In this document: one piece after another, positions 48,194 through 57,112 of the stretch | Numbering within the stretch: position 1 is the stretch's first letter | How the letters are laid out: every line of letters starts with the position of its first letter | Assembly: GCF_001750685.1 (NCBI RefSeq) | Contig: NZ_CP017269.1 | Coordinates: 620,001-684,000, forward strand | Reading direction: 5' to 3' | Length of the DNA stretch: 64,000 bases | Source of the DNA: Geosporobacter ferrireducens | GTDB lineage: Bacteria > Bacillota > Clostridia > Peptostreptococcales > Thermotaleaceae | Notes under the pieces: model-generated | What the model was told of the DNA's origin: nothing | What the model saw: only the letters and a program-made list of their open reading frames with translations | Database searches by the model: none | Translations under genes and position numbers: made by a program

Positions 48194-49000
48194 CTATTCA
48201 TTTGCTGCATTCTCATTATATCCTAGGTAATTTGATAATATGTTGCATGTCTTCTCCAGGTCTTTCTTAATATTCATGATCTTGGTGAAATTTAAACGCA
48301 TGCTGGGACCGCTCACGCTAACCGCTGCAACAATCTCTCTTTTGTAATTTCTAATAGGCATAGCAATACATGACAGACCTGGATAAAACTCCTCATCATC
48401 TATACTATAACCCTGTTCTCTAATCTTATCCAACTGGATCATCAGATCATCTAACGAGCTAATCGTATTAGGGGTGCAGCTCTTCAATGGGCTGTCTCCA
48501 AATATTCTTATTAATTCTTCCTTGCTTAGCTCTGAAAGAATTACTTTACCCATGCCCGTAGCATGCAGCGGTTCCCTGGTTCCAATTGGCACATTGGCCA
48601 CAAGTGTTGATTTCGGATCGATTCTAGAAATAATAACAACACTATCATCCACTCTAACACCTAGGTTTACTGTTTCTTCATACTTATTGCAAAGCTCTTG
48701 GAGATCTTCCATATTCAAATTCGATAAATTCCGTTGCTGCGGAATAAGATTGCCTATCTCAAAAAACTTCCAGCTTAAGCGGTACTTTGTGCTTTCAGCA
48801 CATTTTTCAACGTAATTATACGCCATAAGCGTGTCCAATATTCTATGTATTGTACTCTTTCCAATACCTAGCTTATTGTCTAATTCGCTTATGCCTAGAC
48901 CCCCTACGCCTTCCTTATACATAACCTCGATTATTTCCAATGCCTTCTCCAGTGTTTGTACAGGATATTTAGGCTTATGCACTGTTGATAATTTATCCAC
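48194..49000 (-). CDS. IclR-family transcriptional regulator (2)
   Basis: A 268-residue regulator with the winged helix-turn-helix at about residues 14-75 (QTLEKALEIIEVMYKEGVGGLGISELDNKLGIGKSTIHRILDTL). The IclR effector domain has PLHATGMGKVILSELS and YPGLSCIAMPIRNYKREIVAAVSVSGPSMRL. A GTG start lies 9 bases after AGGAG. It is upstream of and in the same direction as the RidA-dehydratase-TRAP unit, separated by a terminator, so it is an independent gene probably controlling that unit. It is a paralog of the regulator at 29513-30286, which serves the parallel module. Confidence 0.9.
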   Translation of the reverse strand: MDKLSTVHKPKYPVQTLEKALEIIEVMYKEGVGGLGISELDNKLGIGKSTIHRILDTLMAYNYVEKCAESTKYRLSWKFFEIGNLIPQQRNLSNLNMEDLQELCNKYEETVNLGVRVDDSVVIISRIDPKSTLVANVPIGTREPLHATGMGKVILSELSKEELIRIFGDSPLKSCTPNTISSLDDLMIQLDKIREQGYSIDDEEFYPGLSCIAMPIRNYKREIVAAVSVSGPSMRLNFTKIMNIKKDLEKTCNILSNYLGYNENAANE

Positions 49001-49020
49001 CTCATCATTCTCCTATCTTA

Positions 49021-49080
49021 TTCTATATATTAGAACATCATTTCTATTAATAATATATCATTATCATTTATAAAGTTCAA
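49021..49080 (-). promoter_or_regulatory. Promoter and operator-like dyad of IclR gene 2
   Basis: Minus strand -35 TTGAAC (49075-49080), 17-base spacer, -10 TATATT (49052-49057). Downstream lies TTCTA-tatat-TAGAA (49021-49035), a dyad of the right size for an IclR dimer. Confidence 0.6.
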
Positions 49081-49158
49081 CAGGCAGGCATAGAATATGA
49101 AAGATTATTGCTCATCAATCCAACTAAATCAATTATTTAATGCTGCCTCTTCAAAGAA

Positions 49159-49205
49159 AAACATCACTAAGCACAACAGTGCCTCAGTGATGTTTTTCTT
49201 TTGAA
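49159..49205. terminator. Bidirectional terminator
   Basis: AAACATCACT...AGTGATGTTT with TTTTCTTTT on the plus side and an equivalent T-rich run on the minus side. It ends the gene at 49231-49854. Confidence 0.8.
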
Positions 49206-49230
49206 AAAATGTAGACCTAGATATATGTAA

Positions 49231-49854
49231 TTACTCACCAACAACAAACATATCTTTCTCATAAACCGTTTTAAAGGTATCATTATACTTAATCTGGAAC
49301 TGGAATGTATAGTTGCCGGCTTCATCAAAAGGTACATCTTCAAACTCTCTCACCCAATAAAACGAGCTGTCCCCTACCGGTACTTCATATCTACTAATAC
49401 CAGAATTTCCGATAGTTTCTCCGTTTGGTGCAAGGATTAAAATTCTAAACTCATAAGCACCAGGTTTTAATTTATCTACATCTACATAGGTAGTGAAGAT
49501 ATTTTCATTTCCCAAATGCATATACCTAAATGGATTTGTAATTACTTCTGCATCATCTATTGTTTCAGTACCATCAGCAAATATCATGTCTACTTGTGGT
49601 TTTACTAAGTTAGCCGTCCAAGTAGTACTGTCCCATTCGATTACCGTATTAAATACTTTTGCGATATCGGCAACTGGTAATACGGTTTTTCCGAAGAAAT
49701 TTACAGCTGGCACTTCACTGGCAACCTCAACCCCATTTACATTGACCTTAACAATAGGGAATCCTTTAAAGTCCCCATTAATGCTCGCTGCACCCACCAC
49801 CATAGTAAAGGCCAGCAAGGTACCAATCAAGGTAATCACTAATTTTTTTCTCAT
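49231..49854 (-). CDS. Secreted stalk-domain-type protein
   Basis: A 207-residue exported protein. The signal peptide (residues 1-24, ending VVGAAS) is followed by a single stalk-like repeat (KVNVNGVEVASEVPAVNFFGKTVLPVADIAKVFNTVIEW), the copper-amine-oxidase-type pattern, and then a beta-rich Ig-like segment of about 110 residues (LKPGAYEFRILILAPNGET). No catalytic residues are evident. TTAGGAGG precedes the ATG. A second stalk-domain protein lies at 7357-8184. It is probably a monocistronic cell-surface protein. Confidence 0.75.
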   Translation of the reverse strand: MRKKLVITLIGTLLAFTMVVGAASINGDFKGFPIVKVNVNGVEVASEVPAVNFFGKTVLPVADIAKVFNTVIEWDSTTWTANLVKPQVDMIFADGTETIDDAEVITNPFRYMHLGNENIFTTYVDVDKLKPGAYEFRILILAPNGETIGNSGISRYEVPVGDSSFYWVREFEDVPFDEAGNYTFQFQIKYNDTFKTVYEKDMFVVGE

Positions 49855-50076
49855 GTTCAGTCCTCCTAAGAATGTTTATATTATAGTCAACATTCAGTAA
49901 TTCTACAAGATTCCCTATTCCCCTTTAGTTCTGGATACCTATTTATGCTTATTTGGCAACTCTGATAACACATTTTTATTTCACTGATTTATAAGTACTG
50001 CCAATTCTCATCATAAATTTTCTTTGGTACTATTTCCGTGATCTAAATAATAAACACGTCATAACATAGATAACAC

Positions 50077-50190
50077 CTACATCGTGACGTGTTTATAGTA
50101 AAATATATCTGCATAATCAATGTATACCTCCCTATCCTCTATTTTTCTTTGAATTGTTTCGCTGATAAAGTCTATGTATTTTCTTGGCAT
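50077..50190 (-). CDS. Small hypothetical ORF in a 588-base gap
   Basis: A 37-codon frame (begins MPRKYIDFISETIQRKIEDR, ends YYKHVTM) with credible residue composition but no clear ribosome site. It could be a short protein or the remaining start of a decayed gene whose later part is at 50263-50373. I do not recognise it. An inverted repeat (TAAACACGTCA..TGACGTGTTTA, 50051-50094) overlaps its 3' end. Confidence 0.35.
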   Translation of the reverse strand: MPRKYIDFISETIQRKIEDREVYIDYADIFYYKHVTM

Positions 50191-50262
50191 TTTTTATATC
50201 TGCTCTGCACATACTACTCATAGGAACATAATATGAGTGGTAGTTCCAACTTTAAATGCTAG

Positions 50263-50373
50263 TCAGCAATCCACTAAATTATGTTCTTTTTTTATGCTCA
50301 ACGCTTGGATTTGGTTGGCTATTCTTTCATCCGATTCCATAATGTCCAGCTCGAAAACTATGCGCCAGGGTTT
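50263..50373 (-). pseudogene. Possible remnant of a decayed gene
   Basis: An open frame of 36 codons (includes FELDIMESDERIANQIQALS) bounded by stops and without a good start. Its composition is unlike random frames, but the fragment is too short to identify. Otherwise the stretch 49855-50386 shows only hairpins and AT-rich spacer. Confidence 0.3.
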
Positions 50374-50386
50374 TCAGTATACAATA

Positions 50387-50422
50387 AAAGGAATTGGGCA
50401 GTTTCGTCCAATTCCTTTATAC
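50387..50422 (-). terminator. Terminator of the ABC-PHP operon
   Basis: AAAGGAATTGGGC-agtttc-GTCCAATTCCTTT with a TTTTATT tail in minus sense, 20 bases after the PHP gene stop. Confidence 0.82.
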
Positions 50423-50442
50423 ATAAGCCTTTGTAGAATTTT

Positions 50443-51153
50443 TTACTCTATAAGCACATATGAAAGCTTTTCCAAATCATTGTTTATGATCAGTTCCTCC
50501 GGAAAATTTGCTTCTGTCAAAAGCTCATAGGCTTCGTCAAATCTGCCAACATCATAATAGATGTGGCTATCACTTCCTAATATAATATATACTTCATATT
50601 CTTTCGCTTTTTCCAATAAGCTTCTAGCATTCTCTCTACAATCTTTTCTTACAGAGTTAGGCAGCAATGAAGAATTATTTAATTCTAAGGCAACTTGATA
50701 TTTTTTTGCATGATAGGCCACGTTATCATAATCCAAAGGAAATCTGCTATCGTCAGGGTGCCCTATTATTTTTACATAAGGATTTTTCATAGCTCCAATA
50801 ATAGCCCTTGTATTTTCTTGGACGGTACCACTTTCAATACAGTGGGAATGAAGGCTGGCTATGATATAGTCCAGATTTTTCATCATTGAGGGTTCAATAT
50901 CGATATTCCCTTCGTAGTCATATATATTTCCTTCAATCCCTGATAGAATTTTGACGCCTGATATTTCTTCCCTGATTACCTTATAATTCTCAAAGAAAAA
51001 TCGATGAGCACTTCCCGGCATTCTGACTGAATGATCACTGGTTCCTAATACCAATAAGCCTTTTCTTGCAGCCTCTTCGATATTTTCTTTCAATGTGCTA
51101 AATCCATGGCCGCTGGACAGGGTATGTGTATGTAAATCTATAAAAGCTTTCAA
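50443..51153 (-). CDS. PHP-domain phosphatase (YcdX-like)
   Basis: A 236-residue protein of the polymerase-and-histidinol-phosphatase fold. Metal-binding motifs are DLHTHTLSSGHGFST (D-x-H-x-H), GTSDHSVRMPG, LSGIEGNIYDYEGNID, IIASLHSHC, IIGHPDDSRF and ILGSDSHIYYDVG, which together supply a trinuclear metal site. It hydrolyses phosphate monoesters. The TTG start overlaps the stop of the ATPase gene (T-TGA), so translation is coupled. It is the last gene of the uptake operon, so it probably dephosphorylates the imported compound or its product. Confidence 0.88.
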   Translation of the reverse strand: MKAFIDLHTHTLSSGHGFSTLKENIEEAARKGLLVLGTSDHSVRMPGSAHRFFFENYKVIREEISGVKILSGIEGNIYDYEGNIDIEPSMMKNLDYIIASLHSHCIESGTVQENTRAIIGAMKNPYVKIIGHPDDSRFPLDYDNVAYHAKKYQVALELNNSSLLPNSVRKDCRENARSLLEKAKEYEVYIILGSDSHIYYDVGRFDEAYELLTEANFPEELIINNDLEKLSYVLIE

Positions 51154-52187
51154 TTTCCCCTCTCCTTTTTTACCAAAACAATGGCTTCATTTATATTAAA
51201 ATTTTTTTCTTCATCCTCATAAACAACATAAAAATCGTCTTCACACTTGACGGTATAATGGATTTCTCTTCCGTTATATTGCTTATTTGTTATTCTTCCC
51301 TCTATCCCTAAACCTTTCCTTTCAATCGAAAACTGTTCCGGCCTTACAGGATACATGCCACGTTGAATAAAATAGGGCTCTACGCTTTCATTGTTATACA
51401 TTATTTTTGTATCTTTAACATAAAAAATATTTTGGTTCCATCTACCCCTTACTAAATTGCACTTGCCTACAAAAACAGCTACAAACTCTGTTTTGGGCTT
51501 CTTATATACCTCTTCAGGCGTTCCGATTTGTTCAATGTTTCCATTTTTCATAATAATGATACGATTCGCCATGGCAAGTGCTTCACTTTGATCATGGGTA
51601 ACGTAGATAATGGTCGCTCCCGTAAGTTTATGAAGGTCTTGAATTTCTTTTCTCATGTTTACCTTCAATTCTGCATCCAGTGAACTAAGGGGTTCATCCA
51701 TTAAAAGAATGTCCGGCTTTGAAACAACTGCACGGGCTAAGGCTACCCGCTGTTTTTGACCTCCTGAAAGCTCTCCGGGCAATCTATCTGCCAATTTCTT
51801 TAAACCCGTCCAGGAAATTGCTTCTTCCACTGCATTCTTCTTTTCTTCATCCCCCATGGCCTTATTTCTTTTACTTTTTAAAGGAAATTCAATATGCTCT
51901 CTCACACTCATATGGGGCCAGAGTGCAAAGGACTGAAAGACCATACTTAAATTTCTTTTTTCAACAGGAAGATTGAAGGCTGAATCAGAATACAATACAT
52001 CTCCCATTTTTATTGTTCCAGATGTCGGTTCTGCAAAACCTCCTATAATTCTTAACAACGTCGTTTTTCCACAGCCCGAGGGCCCTAAAATGGCAATGAA
52101 TTCCCCATCTTTTATCTCTATCGAAACATTATTCAATGCGATTATATTACCAAATTTCTTTGTCACTTTATTTATTATTAAACTCAT
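51150..52187 (-). CDS. ABC transporter ATPase (FbpC/PotA type)
   Basis: A 345-residue ATPase. Motifs are Walker A GPSGCGKTT (about 37-45), the Q-loop VFQSFALWPHMSV, signature LSGGQKQRVALARA, Walker B ILLMDEPLSSLDAE and the switch VTHDQSEA; a TOBE-like beta domain fills the C-terminus. It powers the importer formed with the permease and binding protein upstream. The ATG at 52187 follows AAGGAGG. Confidence 0.92.
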   Translation of the reverse strand: MSLIINKVTKKFGNIIALNNVSIEIKDGEFIAILGPSGCGKTTLLRIIGGFAEPTSGTIKMGDVLYSDSAFNLPVEKRNLSMVFQSFALWPHMSVREHIEFPLKSKRNKAMGDEEKKNAVEEAISWTGLKKLADRLPGELSGGQKQRVALARAVVSKPDILLMDEPLSSLDAELKVNMRKEIQDLHKLTGATIIYVTHDQSEALAMANRIIIMKNGNIEQIGTPEEVYKKPKTEFVAVFVGKCNLVRGRWNQNIFYVKDTKIMYNNESVEPYFIQRGMYPVRPEQFSIERKGLGIEGRITNKQYNGREIHYTVKCEDDFYVVYEDEEKNFNINEAIVLVKKERGN

Positions 52188-52204
52188 GATATCCTCCTTG
52201 GTCT

Positions 52205-53917
52205 TTAACAAGGTCTATTGACAACTTTAGATTGAGTTTGCTGCCTGTACGAAATTTTTCCCAGTTTTCCAAAGCTTATTTTCTTCATGCCTTCTGTGAT
52301 GATATAACCTAATAGTATCATGGATATAACTGCAGCCGACATTGCAGCTGAAAGATTGTAGTCTCCTGACTGCTGCAAATTGAAAATGGTTAATCCTATG
52401 GTTTTGGTTCCTGCAGCAGCAAGCATCGAGGATAATGTCAGCTCTGTCATAGCAGAAACAAAAATAAAAAATGTACCAGATAATACTGGTTTTGCGATCA
52501 AGGGTCCTATGATTAACCTCCATGTACCGACCTTCGTGCTTCCCGATACAGCAGCCGCCTCTTCTAATTCCAATTCAACAGCTAAAAGAGCCGTTGTACT
52601 TCCCTTGATTTGCAGAATCAGATAGCGTGTGCTATAGGCTATCAGTAGAATTTTTATTGTCCCGTATACATTTGGCACCTTTGTCCAGTGAAAAATCATG
52701 GCAAGAGCCAGCACGATACCTGGAATAGCATAGGTAAGAGATGCACTGTACTCCACCAGCTTCATTGCCCTAGGATTTCGTCTGACCTTTATATAGGCAA
52801 TAGCTGTTCCTAATAATATACATACTATACAGGTGGCAAGGGCTAGTCCTATGCTATTTCGCACTGCCTGTATAACTCCCCTGTTTGTAAATACAAACTG
52901 ATAGTTTCTTAGAGAAAGATTTACTGTATTAAACGCTGCACCATAGAATTTTTTAAAAGAGGACAATACCATGCTTAAGATTGGTATCAAATTGATACAT
53001 GCAAGCAAAGAAAGTATTGTCCATTCTATAATAGCTCTTGTTCTCTCTTTAACCTGTATTCTTACGGAATGATCCTCTTTAATGCTCTCTAAGCCAGAGC
53101 TCTTCCTAATCAATTTTCCCTGCAGCAATGCACCGGTTATAGCGATGGCTGAAAGCATTACGGAAAGAGCTGCAGCAAGAGAAAATGCCCTTGGGCCAAA
53201 GCTTATGGCTTTCTCATATATGTAAGTACTCAGTACAGGAATACCAGAGGATATTCCCAAAAAAGCCGGTACAGAAAAATTGTCAATGGCAGATAAAAAG
53301 GATAAAATTCCCCCGCTCATTAGCGCTGGCATAACTTGGATTAAATTAATTTTGAGCATGGTTTCCCATTGACTGTAGCCGGAAGTTCTTGCTGCCCATT
53401 CTAAATCTCTTGGAATCTTTCTTAGCATATTCAAGGTAATCAAATATACCATGGGTGTGTTGCATATGCCCAAAACCAGGATTATTCCCCATAATGAATA
53501 GAGATTGATTGCCGGAAAACCAAAGGATAAAAGGCCCTTATTGACAAATCCTTTCTCCTGAAGGAAGTTGCTCCAAGCCAAAGTAATAATATAAGAAGGG
53601 ATAACATATTGGCCTAATATCAGAATCTCAATAAGCCGTTTTCTTTTAATATCCATATAAGCAATGATCCATGCCAATATACCGCCCAATCCAACTGATA
53701 TCAGGGTCGAACCTGTTGCAATAATAATGGTGTTCTTGATGGAACGAATGGTTCTCTGCTCTTTAATCAGCTGAACAAAGTTATCCAATCCGATTCCATG
53801 CTCTACTGTAATACTCATGATCACCAGTCTGAGCATCGGTAATATAAAAACAAAAAAGACAGAAAGATAAAAGATATAATTTAATCGTATCCGCTTGCTT
53901 AATTTTCCTTTTAACAT
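52205..53917 (-). CDS. ABC transporter permease, two fused domains (FbpB type)
   Basis: A 570-residue permease with about 12 membrane segments in two halves. Each half has an EAA loop (ARTSGYSQWETMLKINLIQVMPALMSG and EAAAVSGSTKVGTWRLIIGPLIAKP), as in iron(III), thiamine and 2-aminoethylphosphonate importers where one protein carries both permease domains. It starts about 110 bases downstream of the binding-protein gene, after an intercistronic hairpin. Confidence 0.9.
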   Translation of the reverse strand: MLKGKLSKRIRLNYIFYLSVFFVFILPMLRLVIMSITVEHGIGLDNFVQLIKEQRTIRSIKNTIIIATGSTLISVGLGGILAWIIAYMDIKRKRLIEILILGQYVIPSYIITLAWSNFLQEKGFVNKGLLSFGFPAINLYSLWGIILVLGICNTPMVYLITLNMLRKIPRDLEWAARTSGYSQWETMLKINLIQVMPALMSGGILSFLSAIDNFSVPAFLGISSGIPVLSTYIYEKAISFGPRAFSLAAALSVMLSAIAITGALLQGKLIRKSSGLESIKEDHSVRIQVKERTRAIIEWTILSLLACINLIPILSMVLSSFKKFYGAAFNTVNLSLRNYQFVFTNRGVIQAVRNSIGLALATCIVCILLGTAIAYIKVRRNPRAMKLVEYSASLTYAIPGIVLALAMIFHWTKVPNVYGTIKILLIAYSTRYLILQIKGSTTALLAVELELEEAAAVSGSTKVGTWRLIIGPLIAKPVLSGTFFIFVSAMTELTLSSMLAAAGTKTIGLTIFNLQQSGDYNLSAAMSAAVISMILLGYIITEGMKKISFGKLGKISYRQQTQSKVVNRPC

Positions 53918-53966
53918 ATTATCCTAGCCTTTCATAAGAAGGTGTTTTCTCATAAGCGTAGCGGAG

Positions 53967-54000
53967 ACAGACTTTACTATTGGTTTTGCGGTCTGCCTCC
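53967..54000 (-). repeat. Intercistronic hairpin between binding protein and permease genes
   Basis: GGAGACAGAC...GTCTGCCTCC with a short loop, no T-run. It probably stabilises the upstream message or reduces permease expression, as often seen after solute-binding protein genes. Confidence 0.6.
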
Positions 54001-54026
54001 TTCCTTATTATTCTAATAACATAGAT

Positions 54027-55058
54027 TTATTCGAATAGCTTGCTGAATTTTTCCTTGTCTGCATCACGATTTGTCACCAGAACATCTAATGGATAGGTTA
54101 AGTTTCTAATTTCATCAGCATTCTTGAAGCCTTCTGGTGCTGATACACCCGACTTGATTGGTGTATATCCTATTTCTGCTGTGGCTTTTTGGCCTTCTTC
54201 CGAAAGAATGAAATCTACAAAAGTCTGCGCTAATTTTTCTTTTTTTGTTCCTTTGATAATTGCCACAGGCTCCGTAATAATCAAAGACCCTTCTTTCGGA
54301 TATATAAACTCAACGGGAGCACCTTCTTCCTTTGCCCTGATCGCCATATAATCAACAATCATTCCGCTTCCTTTTTCTCCAGCCACAACAGCTTTTTGCA
54401 CAGCACCATTACCCTTCTCAACGGTTACTTGATTGCCCTTTAATGCTTCATAAAACTCCCATCCCAATCCTTGGCTTCTGGTAATAACACTTAAGTTGTA
54501 AGCTGCTGCTCCCGAATAAAGAGGACTTGGCATAATGATATTGTTTTTGAACCTTTCTTTCATCAGGTCTGCCAAGGATTCTACCGGTTCCTTTATCATT
54601 TCCTTATTGACTATAATTCCAGTAGTAATGATTTTGGTGCCTGTATATGTATTCTCTGCATCATAGAAATCACTGCTGATGCCTTTTAGCTCCGGTGATG
54701 CATAACTCATCAGAAGCTCCTTGGCTTTTAGCCCTTCAAAAGTAGCGGCATCTGCCACTAGCAATACATCTGCCAGCACTGCGTTCGCCTCTTTTTCAGC
54801 CAGAACCTTGCTCACTACCTCTTCTGTTCCGCTCCGAAATACATTTGCTTGAATGTCAGGATATACCTTGTTGAAACTCTCTAAAAGAGCCTGTATATCG
54901 GCTTCCGGCTGCGAAGTGTAAATAGTAATTTGACCTTTTAGCGCTCCTTTGTCTTCCGCAGACACTGAATTTTGCTGATTGTTTGCGGAGCACCCTGCAA
55001 AAGATACCGCAAATAAGCCTGTCAATAAGATAGATACAATTCTTTTCCTTAACCCCAT
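54027..55058 (-). CDS. ABC transporter substrate-binding lipoprotein (Fe3+/AEP/organophosphate type)
   Basis: A 343-residue exported lipoprotein; the signal ends SFAGCS with the lipidated Cys at residue 23. The mature part is of the extracellular solute-binding class that includes FbpA and phosphonate-type proteins (ITIYTSQPEADIQALLESFNKVYP at the start, SPLYSGAAAYNL and GSGMIVDYMAIRAKEEG in the ligand cleft). The paired Tyr residues of true iron-binding FbpA near the C-lobe are not evident, which favours an organophosphate or similar ligand. It overlaps the previous gene by 10 bases. Confidence 0.88.
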   Translation of the reverse strand: MGLRKRIVSILLTGLFAVSFAGCSANNQQNSVSAEDKGALKGQITIYTSQPEADIQALLESFNKVYPDIQANVFRSGTEEVVSKVLAEKEANAVLADVLLVADAATFEGLKAKELLMSYASPELKGISSDFYDAENTYTGTKIITTGIIVNKEMIKEPVESLADLMKERFKNNIIMPSPLYSGAAAYNLSVITRSQGLGWEFYEALKGNQVTVEKGNGAVQKAVVAGEKGSGMIVDYMAIRAKEEGAPVEFIYPKEGSLIITEPVAIIKGTKKEKLAQTFVDFILSEEGQKATAEIGYTPIKSGVSAPEGFKNADEIRNLTYPLDVLVTNRDADKEKFSKLFE

Positions 55059-55837
55059 GTCAATCTCTCCTTTATCTTTTGTATTAGGTTGATATTTTCT
55101 TTTAAAGTGTTGAAAGATCTGCCTTTTTCCAATCCTTCAATCACAATGGTAACATTCTCGTTTTCCAATATGGAAAAAACCTCATAAAAATCAAAATCTC
55201 CTTCAGATAACTTGGTATGGAGTTTCTCTCCCTGCTTATTGCTTAAATGAATTTTAGATATATGATTGATTTCTTTAAGCGACCTTTTAAATTCTTCAAT
55301 ACTATTGCAATGTGCAATATCCAATGTATAAGAAAAGCTGTCGTACAAACTGCCCGTCATTTCTTTTACGGATTTTAGATCGGTAACGAGTTCTTTTGGA
55401 AGCTTTTCCATTATTTCCAGTGACAGCTCCACATTTCTACGCCTCGAATAATCCAGCAGCGCTTCTATTCCTTGCCGGGCAAGCTCCATGGATACATCCC
55501 GCGCTTCAGATACTGTTTCTTTTGGGGGATGTATGGTTACTTCCTTTGCCCCCAAGTCTGCAGCCAAATCGATGGAGCTTTTGATTTCATTTAAAGATGC
55601 TGTTCTTATTCCTTTATTTAAAGATGCAAAGTTCAAATCCCAACTATTGCTGTGAAGAATTGTTTTGATATTGTATATCTCTGCTTTTTCTTTATAGGTT
55701 TCTAGCTGCCACTCCCTTGCATCAAAATGCTGGGCCCAAAGCTCTACACCTACAAAACCGGATTCTATTACCCATTGAAACATTTCTTCTATCGATGCAT
55801 CCCACATCAATGTAGAAGAAAAATAAATTTCTTTCAT
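55049..55837 (-). CDS. Xylose-isomerase-like TIM-barrel (sugar phosphate isomerase/epimerase)
   Basis: A 262-residue protein of the AP endonuclease 2/xylose isomerase-like barrel group. Features are VGVELWAQHFDAREW, LGAKEVTIHPPKE, ELSLEIMEKLPKELV (metal Glu), YTLDIAHCN (metal Asp/His) and HISKIHLSNKQGEKLHTKLSEGDFDF. It probably isomerises or epimerises a sugar or sugar-phosphate moiety. It is first in the operon with the ABC genes and PHP phosphatase. The ATG at 55837 follows GGGAGG; the earlier TTG is less likely. Confidence 0.85.
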   Translation of the reverse strand: MKEIYFSSTLMWDASIEEMFQWVIESGFVGVELWAQHFDAREWQLETYKEKAEIYNIKTILHSNSWDLNFASLNKGIRTASLNEIKSSIDLAADLGAKEVTIHPPKETVSEARDVSMELARQGIEALLDYSRRRNVELSLEIMEKLPKELVTDLKSVKEMTGSLYDSFSYTLDIAHCNSIEEFKRSLKEINHISKIHLSNKQGEKLHTKLSEGDFDFYEVFSILENENVTIVIEGLEKGRSFNTLKENINLIQKIKERLTWG

Positions 55838-56002
55838 CTTCTTACCTCCCTTCAACCTTACAAAACCATTCTACGAAATATTTGTTAAAGCTGCTTTATC
55901 GGAATATTAACATTGTGTAAAATAGTTTTCTTTATATATTTTTTGAAAATTATTTTTCATTTTTGGTAATTGTATATTATAATATTGTCAGGAGGGATAA
56001 AC

Positions 56003-56836
56003 ATGATAGAATTATTAGAAATCGACAAGAACAAGCTTACTAAAAAGGATTATATGATTTTAGATTATCTTTTAAGAAATGAAAATCAGTTGTTTTATGA
56101 AAGTTCAAAGGATATCGCTGAAAAAATTGGTGTAAGCAATACAACCATCAGCAGATTCTGGAAAAAGATAGGATATCAGAATATAAAGGAATTTCAAAAA
56201 TGGATGGCAGAGAAAACAGAGGCTACTCCTGCGTTAAAAATAAAAAATACCCTTCAGAAATTAGAGGGTAAAGATTCAGACTTAAATGAACTTTTCCTAA
56301 AAAGTATAAAAAACATAGAAAAAACCATTGCTCTTTTTTCTTATGAGCAGGTTGACAAAGCAGCAGATCTGGTCTTGAAGCATAAAAGAATCTATGTATT
56401 TGCACCGGACGCTTCTTTCGGCGTTGCCCATATCATCCAATACCGGCTGAGAAGATTCGGCATTGAATTTATATTTATCAACGGCGGGTCCTCAATCTAT
56501 GAATATTTAATAAACATAAAAGAAGATGATTTGGTAATTATATTTTGCTTTAGCCGGATACTAGCCGAAACGACAATTCTATTAGAGCAAAAAAAAGCTG
56601 CCCATTACGCGGTCATCATCTTTACAGATTTGCTTTCCCAGGATCTTCAGGAAAAAAGCGATGTCATCCTGTACAGTTATCGGGGTGAACCTACGGAATA
56701 CCATTCTATGACAGCCCCTATGGCCATCGTAGATTGTGTGATTATCAAAATCGCCATGAAAGCAGAAAATGCGGTAGGACATATGGATAAACTCAATCAG
56801 ATTAGAGGGAAATATCAAGGTTACATAAAAAGATAA
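56003..56836 (+). CDS. RpiR/MurR-family regulator
   Basis: A 277-residue regulator. The N-terminal helix-turn-helix is at about residues 10-75 (DIAEKIGVSNTTISRFWKKIGYQNIKEFQKWM); the SIS sugar-phosphate-binding domain follows (about 110-250: KHKRIYVFAPDASFGVAHIIQYRLRRFGIEF and DLVIIFCFSRILAETTILLEQ). SIS-domain regulators respond to sugar phosphates. It is divergent from the ABC/PHP/epimerase operon, which it probably represses or activates. GGAGGG lies before the ATG; the longer frame at 55970 has no site. Confidence 0.9.
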   Translation: MIELLEIDKNKLTKKDYMILDYLLRNENQLFYESSKDIAEKIGVSNTTISRFWKKIGYQNIKEFQKWMAEKTEATPALKIKNTLQKLEGKDSDLNELFLKSIKNIEKTIALFSYEQVDKAADLVLKHKRIYVFAPDASFGVAHIIQYRLRRFGIEFIFINGGSSIYEYLINIKEDDLVIIFCFSRILAETTILLEQKKAAHYAVIIFTDLLSQDLQEKSDVILYSYRGEPTEYHSMTAPMAIVDCVIIKIAMKAENAVGHMDKLNQIRGKYQGYIKR

Positions 56837-56920
56837 TTTTTAACTCGAATTCATAAACATAATTTATTATTCGTATAAAAACTGCAATAGGATAAAACCA
56901 CAACTAAAATAATAAATTAA

Positions 56921-57023
56921 GGGTGGAAATTAATCCACCCTATATAAAACGGATAGAGCAATAAATAAATCAACCATTTAAAAAAAACTTTTTAAAAAAT
57001 ATATTTTAAGTCTGGTTGATTAT
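56921..57023. repeat. Inverted repeats downstream of the RpiR gene
   Basis: GGGTGGA-aattaa-TCCACCC (56921-56940), then AATCAACCA...TGGTTGATT with AT-rich loop (56970-57023). The second resembles a terminator of the plus-strand gene but with a long loop. The rest of 56837-57112 shows nothing else. Confidence 0.45.
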
Positions 57024-57112
57024 TTTATCTGTCCTACCTTCTTATCTAGTGTAGGGCAAAACGAACTGGCCAGAGAGTGGAAGCCTGACAAAATATGAAA
57101 GGAGGAATATAC

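Noticed and set aside
50181..50200. A TGGCAT that could start a sigma-54 promoter
   Set aside because: The required TTGC at the -12 position is absent.
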